Positions 7,193 to 16,742 of a stretch of DNA of 20,874 bases are shown here, one piece after another (position 1 is the stretch's first letter; every line of letters starts with the position of its first letter). A program made the translations under genes and the position numbers. Origin of the DNA: a virus; the IMG/VR virus record IMGVR_UViG_3300025133_000726, positions 1-20,874 of that record. One strand, given 5' to 3'. The notes under the pieces were generated by a model. It worked only from the letters and a program-made list of their open reading frames with translations, did no database searches and had not been told where the DNA came from.

Positions 7193-9751
7193 ATGGCTAC
7201 AGAAACTCCAATTAAATCGAACTTTCGAAAGCAATTTGCTAGAGATTTTATTAAATCGTTCGATACTATTTCAGATGATTTCTATTATCTATTTTATAGT
7301 AGAACTCATCCGTGGGAAAATGATAATGAAGCACCACTCACATTAGATACTTTTCTTTCAGCCTCTGATTGTTGGAATAGTATGATTGGTCTTCAATTGG
7401 TGAAACCTGATGATTTGTCTTTGATTGTTCCCCGATATAATTGGATAAAAAATACAGTGTATTCACAATATGATGATAGTGTTGATTTGTTTAATGAAGC
7501 ATGTCCTGTTAAATTTTATGTGTTGAATTCCGACAACAGGGTATATAAATGTGTTTCAAATAACCAAGGTATAGCATCTACGCATGAACCGATTAGCACC
7601 ACGACAAATCTTTTCCAAACCCCTGATGGATATAAGTGGAAGTTTCTTTATCAAATTTCTGAAGATAATAAGAAATTTCTAACATCGGACTTTATGCCAG
7701 TAGAAACATTAACGGGCATTTCTTATACGGGCGAGAAAGCACTGCAATATGATGTTCAACAAAAAGCAGTTGATGGTAGTATTGAGCAAGTTGATATTAT
7801 TCAACAGGGTTCACACTGGCCGCACACTGTAGTGTCCACTCACTTCGATGGCCCAAATGAATTTGAAATTCAGCAAAATGTTGTTGTTGCGGCCGCATCA
7901 GTTGGTGCAACAACAGTTGCTCTTAATATGAAAAATATTTTAACATATGCAGGAGCAGTAGAAGATATTGTTGGTTATTCTCTTTACATTTATTCTGGTT
8001 CTGGTGCGGGTCAATACTTAGAAATTACAGAAGCGACCACACAAGACCCTCTTTGTCCAGATGGTCAAGCAGATTGTAGTTTAGGATATGCTTTATTAAC
8101 TTTAAAGACTCCTTTAGCCCGGCCATTAAGTGTTTCGTCAAATGATATTAGCCGGTTTGAAATTCTTCCAACAGTTAAAATACTTGGCAATGGTTCTGGT
8201 GCAGTTGGAATCCCAAAAATGGAGGAAACTTCATTAAATTCTGCACAATATGTGGTCGATGATGTTCTTATGGTAAATGCAGGTAAGGATTATTCAGTAG
8301 TCCGAGCGATTGCCGTTAGGCCGTCTGGTGGGTCACAGTCAGAACTAACCGACAACCTACAAACTTTAATTAAACCACAAATTTCACCACCCGGCGGCCA
8401 CGGTGCAGACTGTGAAACAGAATTGGGTGCGAATGATGTTATGATAAATGTTCGAACTGAGGGTGAAGCAGGTGGTGCAATTACTGCTGTTAATGATTTC
8501 CGTCAATTTGGTATAGTAAAGAACCCGACTATCAATAAAGGCATATTTGCAGGTGAAATTGCAGGAGAAGAACAAGATGAAAGAATTAGACTTCGTGTTG
8601 TTAAACCAAATCAAATTCGAATTGATTTTGATTTAACAACAGGAGCCGAAGGTGAACCAAACATATACACGCCAGGCACAAAATATGATTTTGTTAAGGG
8701 TTCAGAGGTAACTCAAGAAGAAACTGGTGCTAAGGGTATTGTTCTTGATTGGGTGCCGCCTGTGTGGCCACCAGTTGACCCAACCGAAGGTGCAGGATGG
8801 GACCTAGTTGGTAAATTATTCCTTGAAGTCATTGGAGATATTGAATTTATTAAACAGAGCAGAACTACAACAGTGGATGGTGTGGTAGTGCCTGGACTTG
8901 CCATTTATGATTCAGCAGACAATTATCCTTCATATGATGCATACAACGATGTCGATATACCATTCAAACTTTTAGATTATACGAACGAAACTTTTGATGT
9001 GGGTTCTATGATTATTGGAACTACTTCATATTCAACAGCAGAAATTGTAGATTGGGTTACAGATGTTGGTGGTCAATCGGGGTTCATATATCTTAAAGAT
9101 GTGAGGGGTCAATTCATTGTTCCTCGCATTGACTCGAATACGGGCGAACCACTTGCGGGAGAACGAATTACACAATTTGTAAAAATTGATGATTCGTTGG
9201 GTGAGTTTAATATTAGTAATCTTAACACCGAAGGCAACAAAGAAACAAATGCTGGCATTTTAGGAAGTGATACTAGCAACTTGACCATACCACTCAATGC
9301 ATATAAGCAATCATATGTTCTGAATGTTAAAGTGCCACTGGAGAATAATGTTTTCGTGGAGGGGGATTTTCCACGGGATGGCCAGGTTATTTTTCATCGA
9401 GGGGCGGAATTACCAATCGACCCAGACGGGGAAGATGATGATTACAAAAAAGGTACAGGTTATATTGTTGATAGTACAATTAGTACAGATGGTTCTGAAG
9501 CATCAATCGAAGTAACCTCTGTCCGTGATTGGGACGGAGAATTCTTTGCAGGCGATACTGTAACCTACATAGATAATAGTGTTACGGGTATAATTAAAAC
9601 AGATATAACAGACCCAACGGGAACAAAACCATTGATTGAATATCCAACATTAACACCCGATTCTGGAGAAATGCTATACATACAGAATATACTTCCTGTT
9701 ATGAGAAACACTGAACGAGCAGAAGAAATGAAACTTCTTTTGAGATTCTAG
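7193..9751 (+). CDS. gp8: Baseplate wedge protein gp8 with a large insertion
   Basis: Both ends of this 852-residue protein match T4 gp8 (334 residues) as I remember it. Near the start are FYYLFYSRTHPWEND (30-44), ASDCWNSMIGLQLVKPDDL (57-75), a VPRYNW block and DGYKWKFLYQIS (145-156). The last 30 residues, SGEMLYIQN...AEEMKLLLRF, parallel T4 SGEMIYMEN...TEEINILFTF. Between them lies about 650 residues compared with about 130 in T4, made of probable beta-strand domains with scattered Cys pairs (QDPLCPDGQADCSLGY and GHGADCETEL). gp8 sits at the outer wedge and links gp7 to gp6 and gp10. The start has GGTGAGG at 7181-7187, just before the gp7 stop codon. Nothing suggests a frameshift; the insertion is in frame and of the same base composition. 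Confidence 0.86.
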   Translation: MATETPIKSNFRKQFARDFIKSFDTISDDFYYLFYSRTHPWENDNEAPLTLDTFLSASDCWNSMIGLQLVKPDDLSLIVPRYNWIKNTVYSQYDDSVDLFNEACPVKFYVLNSDNRVYKCVSNNQGIASTHEPISTTTNLFQTPDGYKWKFLYQISEDNKKFLTSDFMPVETLTGISYTGEKALQYDVQQKAVDGSIEQVDIIQQGSHWPHTVVSTHFDGPNEFEIQQNVVVAAASVGATTVALNMKNILTYAGAVEDIVGYSLYIYSGSGAGQYLEITEATTQDPLCPDGQADCSLGYALLTLKTPLARPLSVSSNDISRFEILPTVKILGNGSGAVGIPKMEETSLNSAQYVVDDVLMVNAGKDYSVVRAIAVRPSGGSQSELTDNLQTLIKPQISPPGGHGADCETELGANDVMINVRTEGEAGGAITAVNDFRQFGIVKNPTINKGIFAGEIAGEEQDERIRLRVVKPNQIRIDFDLTTGAEGEPNIYTPGTKYDFVKGSEVTQEETGAKGIVLDWVPPVWPPVDPTEGAGWDLVGKLFLEVIGDIEFIKQSRTTTVDGVVVPGLAIYDSADNYPSYDAYNDVDIPFKLLDYTNETFDVGSMIIGTTSYSTAEIVDWVTDVGGQSGFIYLKDVRGQFIVPRIDSNTGEPLAGERITQFVKIDDSLGEFNISNLNTEGNKETNAGILGSDTSNLTIPLNAYKQSYVLNVKVPLENNVFVEGDFPRDGQVIFHRGAELPIDPDGEDDDYKKGTGYIVDSTISTDGSEASIEVTSVRDWDGEFFAGDTVTYIDNSVTGIIKTDITDPTGTKPLIEYPTLTPDSGEMLYIQNILPVMRNTERAEEMKLLLRF

Positions 9752-9755
9752 GAGA
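9750..9755 (+). promoter_or_regulatory. Shine-Dalgarno site that decides the start of the giant gene
   Basis: AGGAGA begins within the gp8 stop codon. Two in-frame ATGs follow. The one at 9756 abuts the site and is closed by TAG after two codons; the one at 9765 has a normal spacing of about 9 bases and opens the long frame, so 9765 is the start. Confidence 0.6.
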
Positions 9756-9764
9756 ATGTGCTAG

Positions 9765-12700
9765 ATGGCTGAATATGACCCAAATAATTTTTCAAAGTCT
9801 CCGTACTTTGATGACTACGATGAAACTAAAAAGTTTCTGAGGATTTTGTTTAAGCCTGGGCGTTCTGTTCAGGCAAGAGAATTGACTCAGTTACAGAGTA
9901 TCTCACAAAATCAAATCACTCGATTTAGTAATCACTTTTTCAAAGAAGGAAGCCAAGTTTTCGATGGCCAGGTTGCCGACATTAAGTGTCGCTTCTTAAG
10001 AATTGAAAAACAATATGATGGTGTGGATATTGATACTGATAACTTTACAAATTCTACTATCTCTATTCTTAAATCTACCGAAACTACTTTAGGGGACCCG
10101 ATTACCACACCCCAACGGGCTAGAATTCTTCACATTGAAAAAGCAACGGCCGCTGACCCATATCATATTTTCTTCATTGAGTATCAAGATGAAATCACCG
10201 TTAATCTAGAAGACGGTACTGTGGAGGGAACACCAAGACCAATCGCAGAATACTCAAACGAAGATGTATTGACTAAAATTACTTATGATAATGCAACGCC
10301 TCCAAGGATACTTAACACACAATATAGATGCACCGTTAAAACCACACCCCAAAATACCACTGGTGAGACTGACGGAGATAACATCTATACCACTGGTGAT
10401 GCTGTTCTGGTTTCAAACGATGAAGGTATTTTCTATGTGGAAGGTTATTTTGTTTTAACACCTGTACAAATTGTTCCACTCTACAAGACTGCAAGACGAT
10501 TAACTACAATATTAGGTCAAACTTCTGATATTGTTGACAGTACAGACGGTGTTGAAGTTGAAAGTGAAACGCCACCTGGCTCTCTTCCAATTTTATCAGA
10601 TGATATGTCAGGTGCTAGTAATTTTGTCTCATATCTAACCGATGAAGGAACAAATCAAAATCTAGTAGGGATTCGATTGTTTCAATTTCCTACCGCTAAG
10701 GTTGGGTTTGATATTACTAGGCAAGCCGTTGAATCAACAGAAGATGTAACTCTTTTAGATAATGCATTTGGTTCATATAACTATTCTGCTCCAGGCGGAG
10801 ACAGATATAAACTTGAACTTACACTTGGTCAACATGCATTTCCTAATATTGTTAATGATGCTAAACTTGCAGATTATACTACTGATGATTTCTTAGAAAA
10901 GTTAAGAATTGTTGATGGTTCGATTTCATATTTTGAAAAGTATCCAACATATAGTAACTTCGAAGAAACATTAGCACGAAGAACTTATGACGAATCTGGA
11001 AATTATACCGTTCGACCATTTGAAACCGAAGTTCGTGAATATTTCAGAGATGACCGATATGTTTTAACTAGAAGTATGCCAACAACAGTAGGTGATTACG
11101 CACCATATAAAAAAGATGATATCATCAGTGGCAGTAAAGAGGATACTAATGACTATTTTACAGCCATAGTTGTTCATGATGATGCTTTCTTAAATAGAGA
11201 AGGTGAACGAATTCATGTTGACATTGCAGACGAAGATTTAGAATTATATGGAACAACCGTGATTTATCTTTTAGCAGGAACACCCACAGAAGGTATGGTT
11301 ATTACTCTTGCAGATGGTAGTGGTGATAAAGAATCGAAAATAATCACAACTGATGAACTTATAGCACTTGACACAGGCGACTCGGCATATGCGAGTACAT
11401 TTACACCTATTCAATTAATAAGTGATATGAGAAATGGATTATATTCACTGGCCCGATTAGCACCAAGTACCGAAAATGGTTTAGATGAAGTTGCAGAAGC
11501 GAAAAAGAAACTTGCACTTGGTATGGGTACAGGTAAGGCATATATTTTTGGATATGAATTTGAAAATCAAAGTGTTGAGTATTTAACTTTACCCAAATCA
11601 AGAGAAGTTATCACAACTGAAAATCAACAGATTGTAAATGGAATTGGTAATTTCCTCTTATGTGAGGCCATCACTGGCAGTGATGCTCCATATCGGGACC
11701 CCGCATCACAATATTATGTTGAATTGTGGGGTGCTGTGGAAGGTTGGGTTTCAGATACTGACAACGGTGGTTTAATGGCTGGACCGACCCTTGAAAAGAA
11801 AGGGTCTGCTAGGGTTCGTTGGGTAAACTATAATTTTGCAACCAATATTACATGGGAAGACCAGTTAGCACAAGTATATCTTTATGATGTCGATATGGAT
11901 TTAGGAAAATTATTGACTGATGTATCTGAAGTTAGAGTCTACAATAACGATGTTCCAATGTTTAGTGTGAGTCCTACTTGGGGCGTAGAGGAATTATTTG
12001 TTGGTAACAGTGATGACCCAACTGATGGTTCTACTATTTTATACGACCCCAAAAACAATACTAACATATTCTGTTTACCTAATAATAATTCTGTCAAACA
12101 TGTAAAGAGTCTTGATAGTTATGAAACTGTAAAAACCGTTACAAACTGTACATGGACTGCTAGTGGTAATCACTTTTACTTAGAGAGTCCAACCAATCAA
12201 GCAGAAGTATATTATATTCAACTTGCAGATTATGCTGAAAGCACTAACTTGGTTGAAGAAGAATGGGTTCTAGCAGAATCAAACAACGATGTAATGCCCA
12301 CTGAGGGTGAAGTAAATGATTGGCTTTTAGACAATGGTAATTTTGCTTTTAATCTTTTTTCAACTTCAACGGGTGACGATGACCTAGATTCATTGAGAGT
12401 CAAATATGCATTATTGAATGAAGAGTCTGGTCAGGTATATGACCTCTCCGATACCACTAAATTTTTGATTGGAAACCACGGGGACCAGGACAAAAAAAAT
12501 AAACTTACACTGTGGGTCAACGATGAAACAATATTGGGTGAAGAAAGCGGCACCCCTCCTACCGGCACATGGACATTAATCGGTTCTAGTATAGTTTCAG
12601 ATGACAACGAGGCAACGAACTTTGGACCCACTCATATTAGAACAAAAACTTTAAAGAGTATTGTGGACTATAGAACCGAACTCGTCTGGGAGCAATATTT

Positions 12701-15700
12701 TTCGACTGTTGCAGAGGATTCTTTAGCAGGATACTATAAAGTCACTCTTAAGAATGCTAATGTTCAATCAGAATATATTAACTCAAGTGTTGGTCCCAAT
12801 TGGTCAGCAGATTGGCCATCGGCCCTATCAACGGTTGGTGTCTCTGGGCCAAATATACCAGGCCAACCATTGCAGTTCTTTGACGGTAATATTGCTACCT
12901 TACCAAGAGAGTATGTTACAAGTCTTGGTGTTTCAGATGTTGAAGAAGTAACAGATATTCTGGTATGGCATACAGATGATGATGGCAATGAAAATCTAAA
13001 GGACATTGCACCAGAATTTGAATTTGAAAGCGGTCACGGCGACAACATTTACGACCACGGAAAAATTATTATTGGATTAGACCAACTACGCAGTCTTTAT
13101 GTTCAGGGGTATTTCCGAGGAGGCGGCCCTGATGCAACTGCGGCTGACAAGGAGATTAATGCCACTCTGTATGTTAGATTTAAATTCTTCGAACATACTG
13201 GCGCCGGCCCATTAATTGTCAATTCATATATTGATGATGTCAACCACCATCCAGATTTTGATGGGTATGAAGATATTCCTGTTCATGTTAGTCCTTTGTT
13301 TGGTTCAACCAACGAATTAAGAAATTGCGTAGATTTCAGACCACTGAGAAAAAATGTAGATTCAGAAACGATTGCCATAGCATATGATACAGATGACCCA
13401 ACTTTGATTGATGATGTTATTTATGCTCCTATTAAGGATAACTTTATTGTAGGTGATGCGGCCGGTGCTGACAAAGATTCAGTTACATCATTCTTAAGAC
13501 CAATGAGCATTTTCCCAGGCAAACCACATCTTCCACAATTGAATTATGAATCGTATCTTCCACGAATGGATAAACTTATTTTACGGAAGACCAGAGAGTT
13601 TGATATTTTAGCAGGAGAAGCGGGCATATTACCGAAAGTGCCCGAAGATGATAAAGATGCAATGACTCTATATTCACTTATTATTCCTGAATATACTTAC
13701 AATGCAGAAGATGTAATTTCGACTTATGTTGACCATCAGCGTTATACGATGGAAGATATTGCCAAACTTGAAAAACGAATTGAAAAGATTGAGTATTACA
13801 CATCATTGAATCTTCTTGAGAAAGAAACATCTGAACTTAGTATTACTGATGGTACTGATGGTATGGAAAGATATAAGAATGGTATATTAGTTGATAATTT
13901 CAAAGGTCATGGTGTTGGTGATGTTCTTCACAGAGATTACAACTGTTCTATTGATTTTGAATATGGTGAACTTCGACCAAGATTTGAAGCATATAATTTA
14001 AATATTGGTGACCCCGATAATTTAGAAAACAGCAAGGTAGTTAAATCTGATGATGGTATTTTAACGCTACGATATTTGGGCGACAGAAAAGACACCGATG
14101 CAACTTCATTAGCAAACCCACCAAGGTGGTTAGTTCAGCCCGTTGCAAGTCGTGCAATTAGTGTCAATCCCTTCAATGTAACGAATTGGTTGGGGTCAAT
14201 TAAATTGAGTCCATCGTCTGATACATGGAAAGATACCAAAACTAAACCAACTGTTAAGATTAATCTTGAAGGTGAAAATGATGCGTGGGAAGCCATGGGC
14301 GAAAGAGCATCTGGAACTCAATGGAATGATTGGGAAACCACATGGACTGGTTCAAAAATTAAATCACAATCTTCTATTACTACCTCTGTAAATGCACGGC
14401 TCGATGCACCCCATACACGAAAAGCGCCCGATGGCCGCCTTCGTATGAGAAGTCAACGGCAACATACCACAGTAACAAAAACTACTTCGGTTATTACCAA
14501 AAAGCAAACACGGAGCGGCATCCGAACAACTATTATTCCTGAACGAGTTACCAAAAACTTGGGTGATAGAATTATTGATGTCAGCATTGTTCCATTCATT
14601 AGAACAAAAGTTGTATCAATCAATGGTTCTATGATGAAACCAAATACTCAGGTATATCCATTCTTTGATGATATTGATGTTATTGAACATTGTGAATATG
14701 ATGGAGTTTCTGGTGGTCCCATTGTGACTGATGATGCAGGTAAAATTACAGATTTGAAATTTAACATTCCTGCGGGTATATTTAAAACGGGAGAAAGAGA
14801 ATTCCGTTTAACTGACAGCCCAACTAATAATGTTAGAAGTGCTATGACTTCTGCTGAAGCAAATTACTTTGCACAAGGTTTGTTACAAACCAAACAAGGA
14901 ACAACGGTTTCTACTAGAGTTCCGACAATAAAGAGACAATCTGTATCCGATTCAAATGTTGTTCGGGATGTTGTTACTAGAACAAAGACAACTCAGAAAA
15001 ATGATAAGGTTAAATGGATAGACCCATTGGCGCAAACATTCCTTGTTGATGACCAACAAGAACCAAATGGTGTTTGGGTACACAGTGTCGATTTGTTCCT
15101 TGCGAACAAACCTGCTTCGGGTGTTCCTATTACTGTTCAAATTAGACCTACAGTTAATGGTTATCCACACTCTTCGATGGTTCTTCCTTTCGCAGAGGCT
15201 GTTGTTGACCAAGTTAAAGTTAAGACCACTAAGGCCTTAACTGAGTCAACGATTCCAAACCCAGAGAATGCAGACACATATACTAGATTCCAATTCTCAT
15301 CTCCAGTTTTCTTAATTCCTGGCGAATATGCTATTGTGGTTATGTCGAACAGCGATGAGTATGAGTGCTACATTGCAGAAATGGGCGAACAACGAGTCGG
15401 ACCAAGTACCGAACGAATTACACAACAACCTTATGCGGGTGTATTCTTCAAATCACAAAACGGTAGTACATGGTCGGCCGACCAAAATGTTGACCTTATG
15501 TTTACTATTAATAGATGTGAATTCCAAGGAGTGGATGATGCACTGGGCACCACTTTAACATTCGAGAATGATTCGATTGATGAGTTTGGGACTGGAAATC
15601 TAAACATCGATACTTTCAGAGTTGTTTCTGAGAATGTTCAATTCGAAAAAGCACCTTTGACTTTAATTTTACCAGATAGTCAAGAACCAGAAATTGCGAA

Positions 15701-16382
15701 TTATGTAATTCCATTTAACGAAAATATTAACCTAAGTAAAACCTTACCAGTTAATACAGACAATTCTAAGTTTAAACTTGAAGTAAATATTGATACAAAT
15801 GACAAAGGATTATCTCCTGTTATTGACTTAGATAGGTTTAATTTAATTGGGGTTAACAATATTATTTCTGAGTCATCAAACTACCTATCTGAAGAAAGTG
15901 CCCCATTTGCCCCAACAACAATTTCAGCAAAGAATCGACCAAGATATATTACCAGACGAGTAGAACTTGAGGATGGTATTGAGTGTGACGATTTTAAAAT
16001 ATATCTGACTGGACATAGACCACAATATAGAGATAGTGGTAATAATATTACTCCAACAGATATCCGTGTTTGGTTAAAAGCCCAATCTGTAGATGATAAT
16101 AGAAACTTTGATTCTTTGCCTTGGTTTGAGATGGAACTAGATTCAACACAAGAATTTCTATTCTCAGAAACAGACGATGAATTTTTCGAATATGAATACA
16201 ATGTGCCGGAAAATTATTATGATGTTGAAAATGAAAATGCTGAGGCCTTAACAGGATTTAACGCAATTAATGAAGCATTTGATAGTCCTATCGCACGATA
16301 TTCATTTAAAATTACACTACATACTGGTGACTCAACTTATATTCCTAGAGTAAAGAATTTCAGAACCATTGCGGTGACATAA
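9765..16382 (+). CDS. Giant virion structural protein, DUF4815 type
   Basis: This single frame of 2205 residues fills almost a third of the window. The N-terminus FLRILFKPGRSVQARELTQL (24-43) followed by FSNHFFKEGSQVFDG is the start I know from DUF4815 phage proteins. Further on are RYTMEDIAKLEKRIEKIEYY (about 1326-1345, a coiled coil), DVSIVPFIRTK and MKPNTQVYPFFDD (about 1605-1637), and DPLAQTFLVDD (1753-1763). A C-terminal block with VDLFLANKP, QIRPTVNGYP and QPYAGVFFKSQNGSTW follows. These blocks recur together in baseplate or fibre-base proteins of marine T4-like phages. The region between about 450 and 1300 I do not recognise. Its place after gp8, where T4 has genes 9-12, suggests it forms peripheral baseplate or the fibre attachment. 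No membrane segment or enzyme motif is visible. Confidence 0.86.
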   Translation: MAEYDPNNFSKSPYFDDYDETKKFLRILFKPGRSVQARELTQLQSISQNQITRFSNHFFKEGSQVFDGQVADIKCRFLRIEKQYDGVDIDTDNFTNSTISILKSTETTLGDPITTPQRARILHIEKATAADPYHIFFIEYQDEITVNLEDGTVEGTPRPIAEYSNEDVLTKITYDNATPPRILNTQYRCTVKTTPQNTTGETDGDNIYTTGDAVLVSNDEGIFYVEGYFVLTPVQIVPLYKTARRLTTILGQTSDIVDSTDGVEVESETPPGSLPILSDDMSGASNFVSYLTDEGTNQNLVGIRLFQFPTAKVGFDITRQAVESTEDVTLLDNAFGSYNYSAPGGDRYKLELTLGQHAFPNIVNDAKLADYTTDDFLEKLRIVDGSISYFEKYPTYSNFEETLARRTYDESGNYTVRPFETEVREYFRDDRYVLTRSMPTTVGDYAPYKKDDIISGSKEDTNDYFTAIVVHDDAFLNREGERIHVDIADEDLELYGTTVIYLLAGTPTEGMVITLADGSGDKESKIITTDELIALDTGDSAYASTFTPIQLISDMRNGLYSLARLAPSTENGLDEVAEAKKKLALGMGTGKAYIFGYEFENQSVEYLTLPKSREVITTENQQIVNGIGNFLLCEAITGSDAPYRDPASQYYVELWGAVEGWVSDTDNGGLMAGPTLEKKGSARVRWVNYNFATNITWEDQLAQVYLYDVDMDLGKLLTDVSEVRVYNNDVPMFSVSPTWGVEELFVGNSDDPTDGSTILYDPKNNTNIFCLPNNNSVKHVKSLDSYETVKTVTNCTWTASGNHFYLESPTNQAEVYYIQLADYAESTNLVEEEWVLAESNNDVMPTEGEVNDWLLDNGNFAFNLFSTSTGDDDLDSLRVKYALLNEESGQVYDLSDTTKFLIGNHGDQDKKNKLTLWVNDETILGEESGTPPTGTWTLIGSSIVSDDNEATNFGPTHIRTKTLKSIVDYRTELVWEQYFSTVAEDSLAGYYKVTLKNANVQSEYINSSVGPNWSADWPSALSTVGVSGPNIPGQPLQFFDGNIATLPREYVTSLGVSDVEEVTDILVWHTDDDGNENLKDIAPEFEFESGHGDNIYDHGKIIIGLDQLRSLYVQGYFRGGGPDATAADKEINATLYVRFKFFEHTGAGPLIVNSYIDDVNHHPDFDGYEDIPVHVSPLFGSTNELRNCVDFRPLRKNVDSETIAIAYDTDDPTLIDDVIYAPIKDNFIVGDAAGADKDSVTSFLRPMSIFPGKPHLPQLNYESYLPRMDKLILRKTREFDILAGEAGILPKVPEDDKDAMTLYSLIIPEYTYNAEDVISTYVDHQRYTMEDIAKLEKRIEKIEYYTSLNLLEKETSELSITDGTDGMERYKNGILVDNFKGHGVGDVLHRDYNCSIDFEYGELRPRFEAYNLNIGDPDNLENSKVVKSDDGILTLRYLGDRKDTDATSLANPPRWLVQPVASRAISVNPFNVTNWLGSIKLSPSSDTWKDTKTKPTVKINLEGENDAWEAMGERASGTQWNDWETTWTGSKIKSQSSITTSVNARLDAPHTRKAPDGRLRMRSQRQHTTVTKTTSVITKKQTRSGIRTTIIPERVTKNLGDRIIDVSIVPFIRTKVVSINGSMMKPNTQVYPFFDDIDVIEHCEYDGVSGGPIVTDDAGKITDLKFNIPAGIFKTGEREFRLTDSPTNNVRSAMTSAEANYFAQGLLQTKQGTTVSTRVPTIKRQSVSDSNVVRDVVTRTKTTQKNDKVKWIDPLAQTFLVDDQQEPNGVWVHSVDLFLANKPASGVPITVQIRPTVNGYPHSSMVLPFAEAVVDQVKVKTTKALTESTIPNPENADTYTRFQFSSPVFLIPGEYAIVVMSNSDEYECYIAEMGEQRVGPSTERITQQPYAGVFFKSQNGSTWSADQNVDLMFTINRCEFQGVDDALGTTLTFENDSIDEFGTGNLNIDTFRVVSENVQFEKAPLTLILPDSQEPEIANYVIPFNENINLSKTLPVNTDNSKFKLEVNIDTNDKGLSPVIDLDRFNLIGVNNIISESSNYLSEESAPFAPTTISAKNRPRYITRRVELEDGIECDDFKIYLTGHRPQYRDSGNNITPTDIRVWLKAQSVDDNRNFDSLPWFEMELDSTQEFLFSETDDEFFEYEYNVPENYYDVENENAEALTGFNAINEAFDSPIARYSFKITLHTGDSTYIPRVKNFRTIAVT

Positions 16383-16383
16383 T

Positions 16384-16719
16384 ATGGCAAAAAAAGATAA
16401 CATCAAAAATAGTATCAACAACATGCCCTTGTTGGTTACCGATGAAACGACTGACCATGCGATTCATTCAAGGGGCATGAAGGTCACGAAACATCTAACT
16501 GATGCCCTGAAACGGGCCGAGGTTGGGAGCATTGGAAATAGTAAAATCAGCCGTATTGCAGGCAGCCTTCATCCGGCATCATCAAGGGCTCAAGAAACTG
16601 TTGGAAGAAGACGAGCCCACAAAAAGGCTCTTCGTAGTCGAGGAGATAAATTATCTGCTCTGGCCGATACGATTACAGCACTTGAAGCAAGAATCAAATC
16701 ACTAGAAGATATGAATTAA
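16384..16719 (+). CDS. Small basic protein with C-terminal coiled coil
   Basis: This 111-residue protein starts one base after the stop of the giant structural gene, with a weak GGTGA upstream, and is followed by the fibre gene. The middle is very basic (SSRAQETVGRRRAHKKALR, about 67-84). The end has a clean heptad pattern: L90, L93, I97, L100, I104 and L107 (spacing 3-4-3-4-3), within SALADTITALEARIKSLE. That predicts a short, perhaps trimeric, coiled coil. I do not recognise the family. A small coiled-coil protein between fibre genes could be a fibre connector or an assembly chaperone (T4 gp57A is a small helical fibre chaperone), but this is inference. It has no signal peptide or membrane segment. 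Confidence 0.78.
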   Translation: MAKKDNIKNSINNMPLLVTDETTDHAIHSRGMKVTKHLTDALKRAEVGSIGNSKISRIAGSLHPASSRAQETVGRRRAHKKALRSRGDKLSALADTITALEARIKSLEDMN

Positions 16720-16742
16720 ATGAACGAGGGAGATAACATTTA

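Noticed and set aside
9756-9764. Three-codon ORF (ATG TGC TAG) just before the giant gene
   Set aside because: Its ATG abuts the Shine-Dalgarno site with no spacing, so it is unlikely to be used; noted only because it affects start choice.
12494-12500. Second in-phase slippery heptamer (A AAA AAT)
   Set aside because: I saw no downstream hairpin and a slip would simply break the giant structural protein; A runs are expected in AT-rich DNA.
801-16201. Minus-strand open frames of 60-106 codons within the structural genes
   Set aside because: They lie opposite strong, recognised + strand genes, lack ribosome sites and family patterns, and read as shadows.
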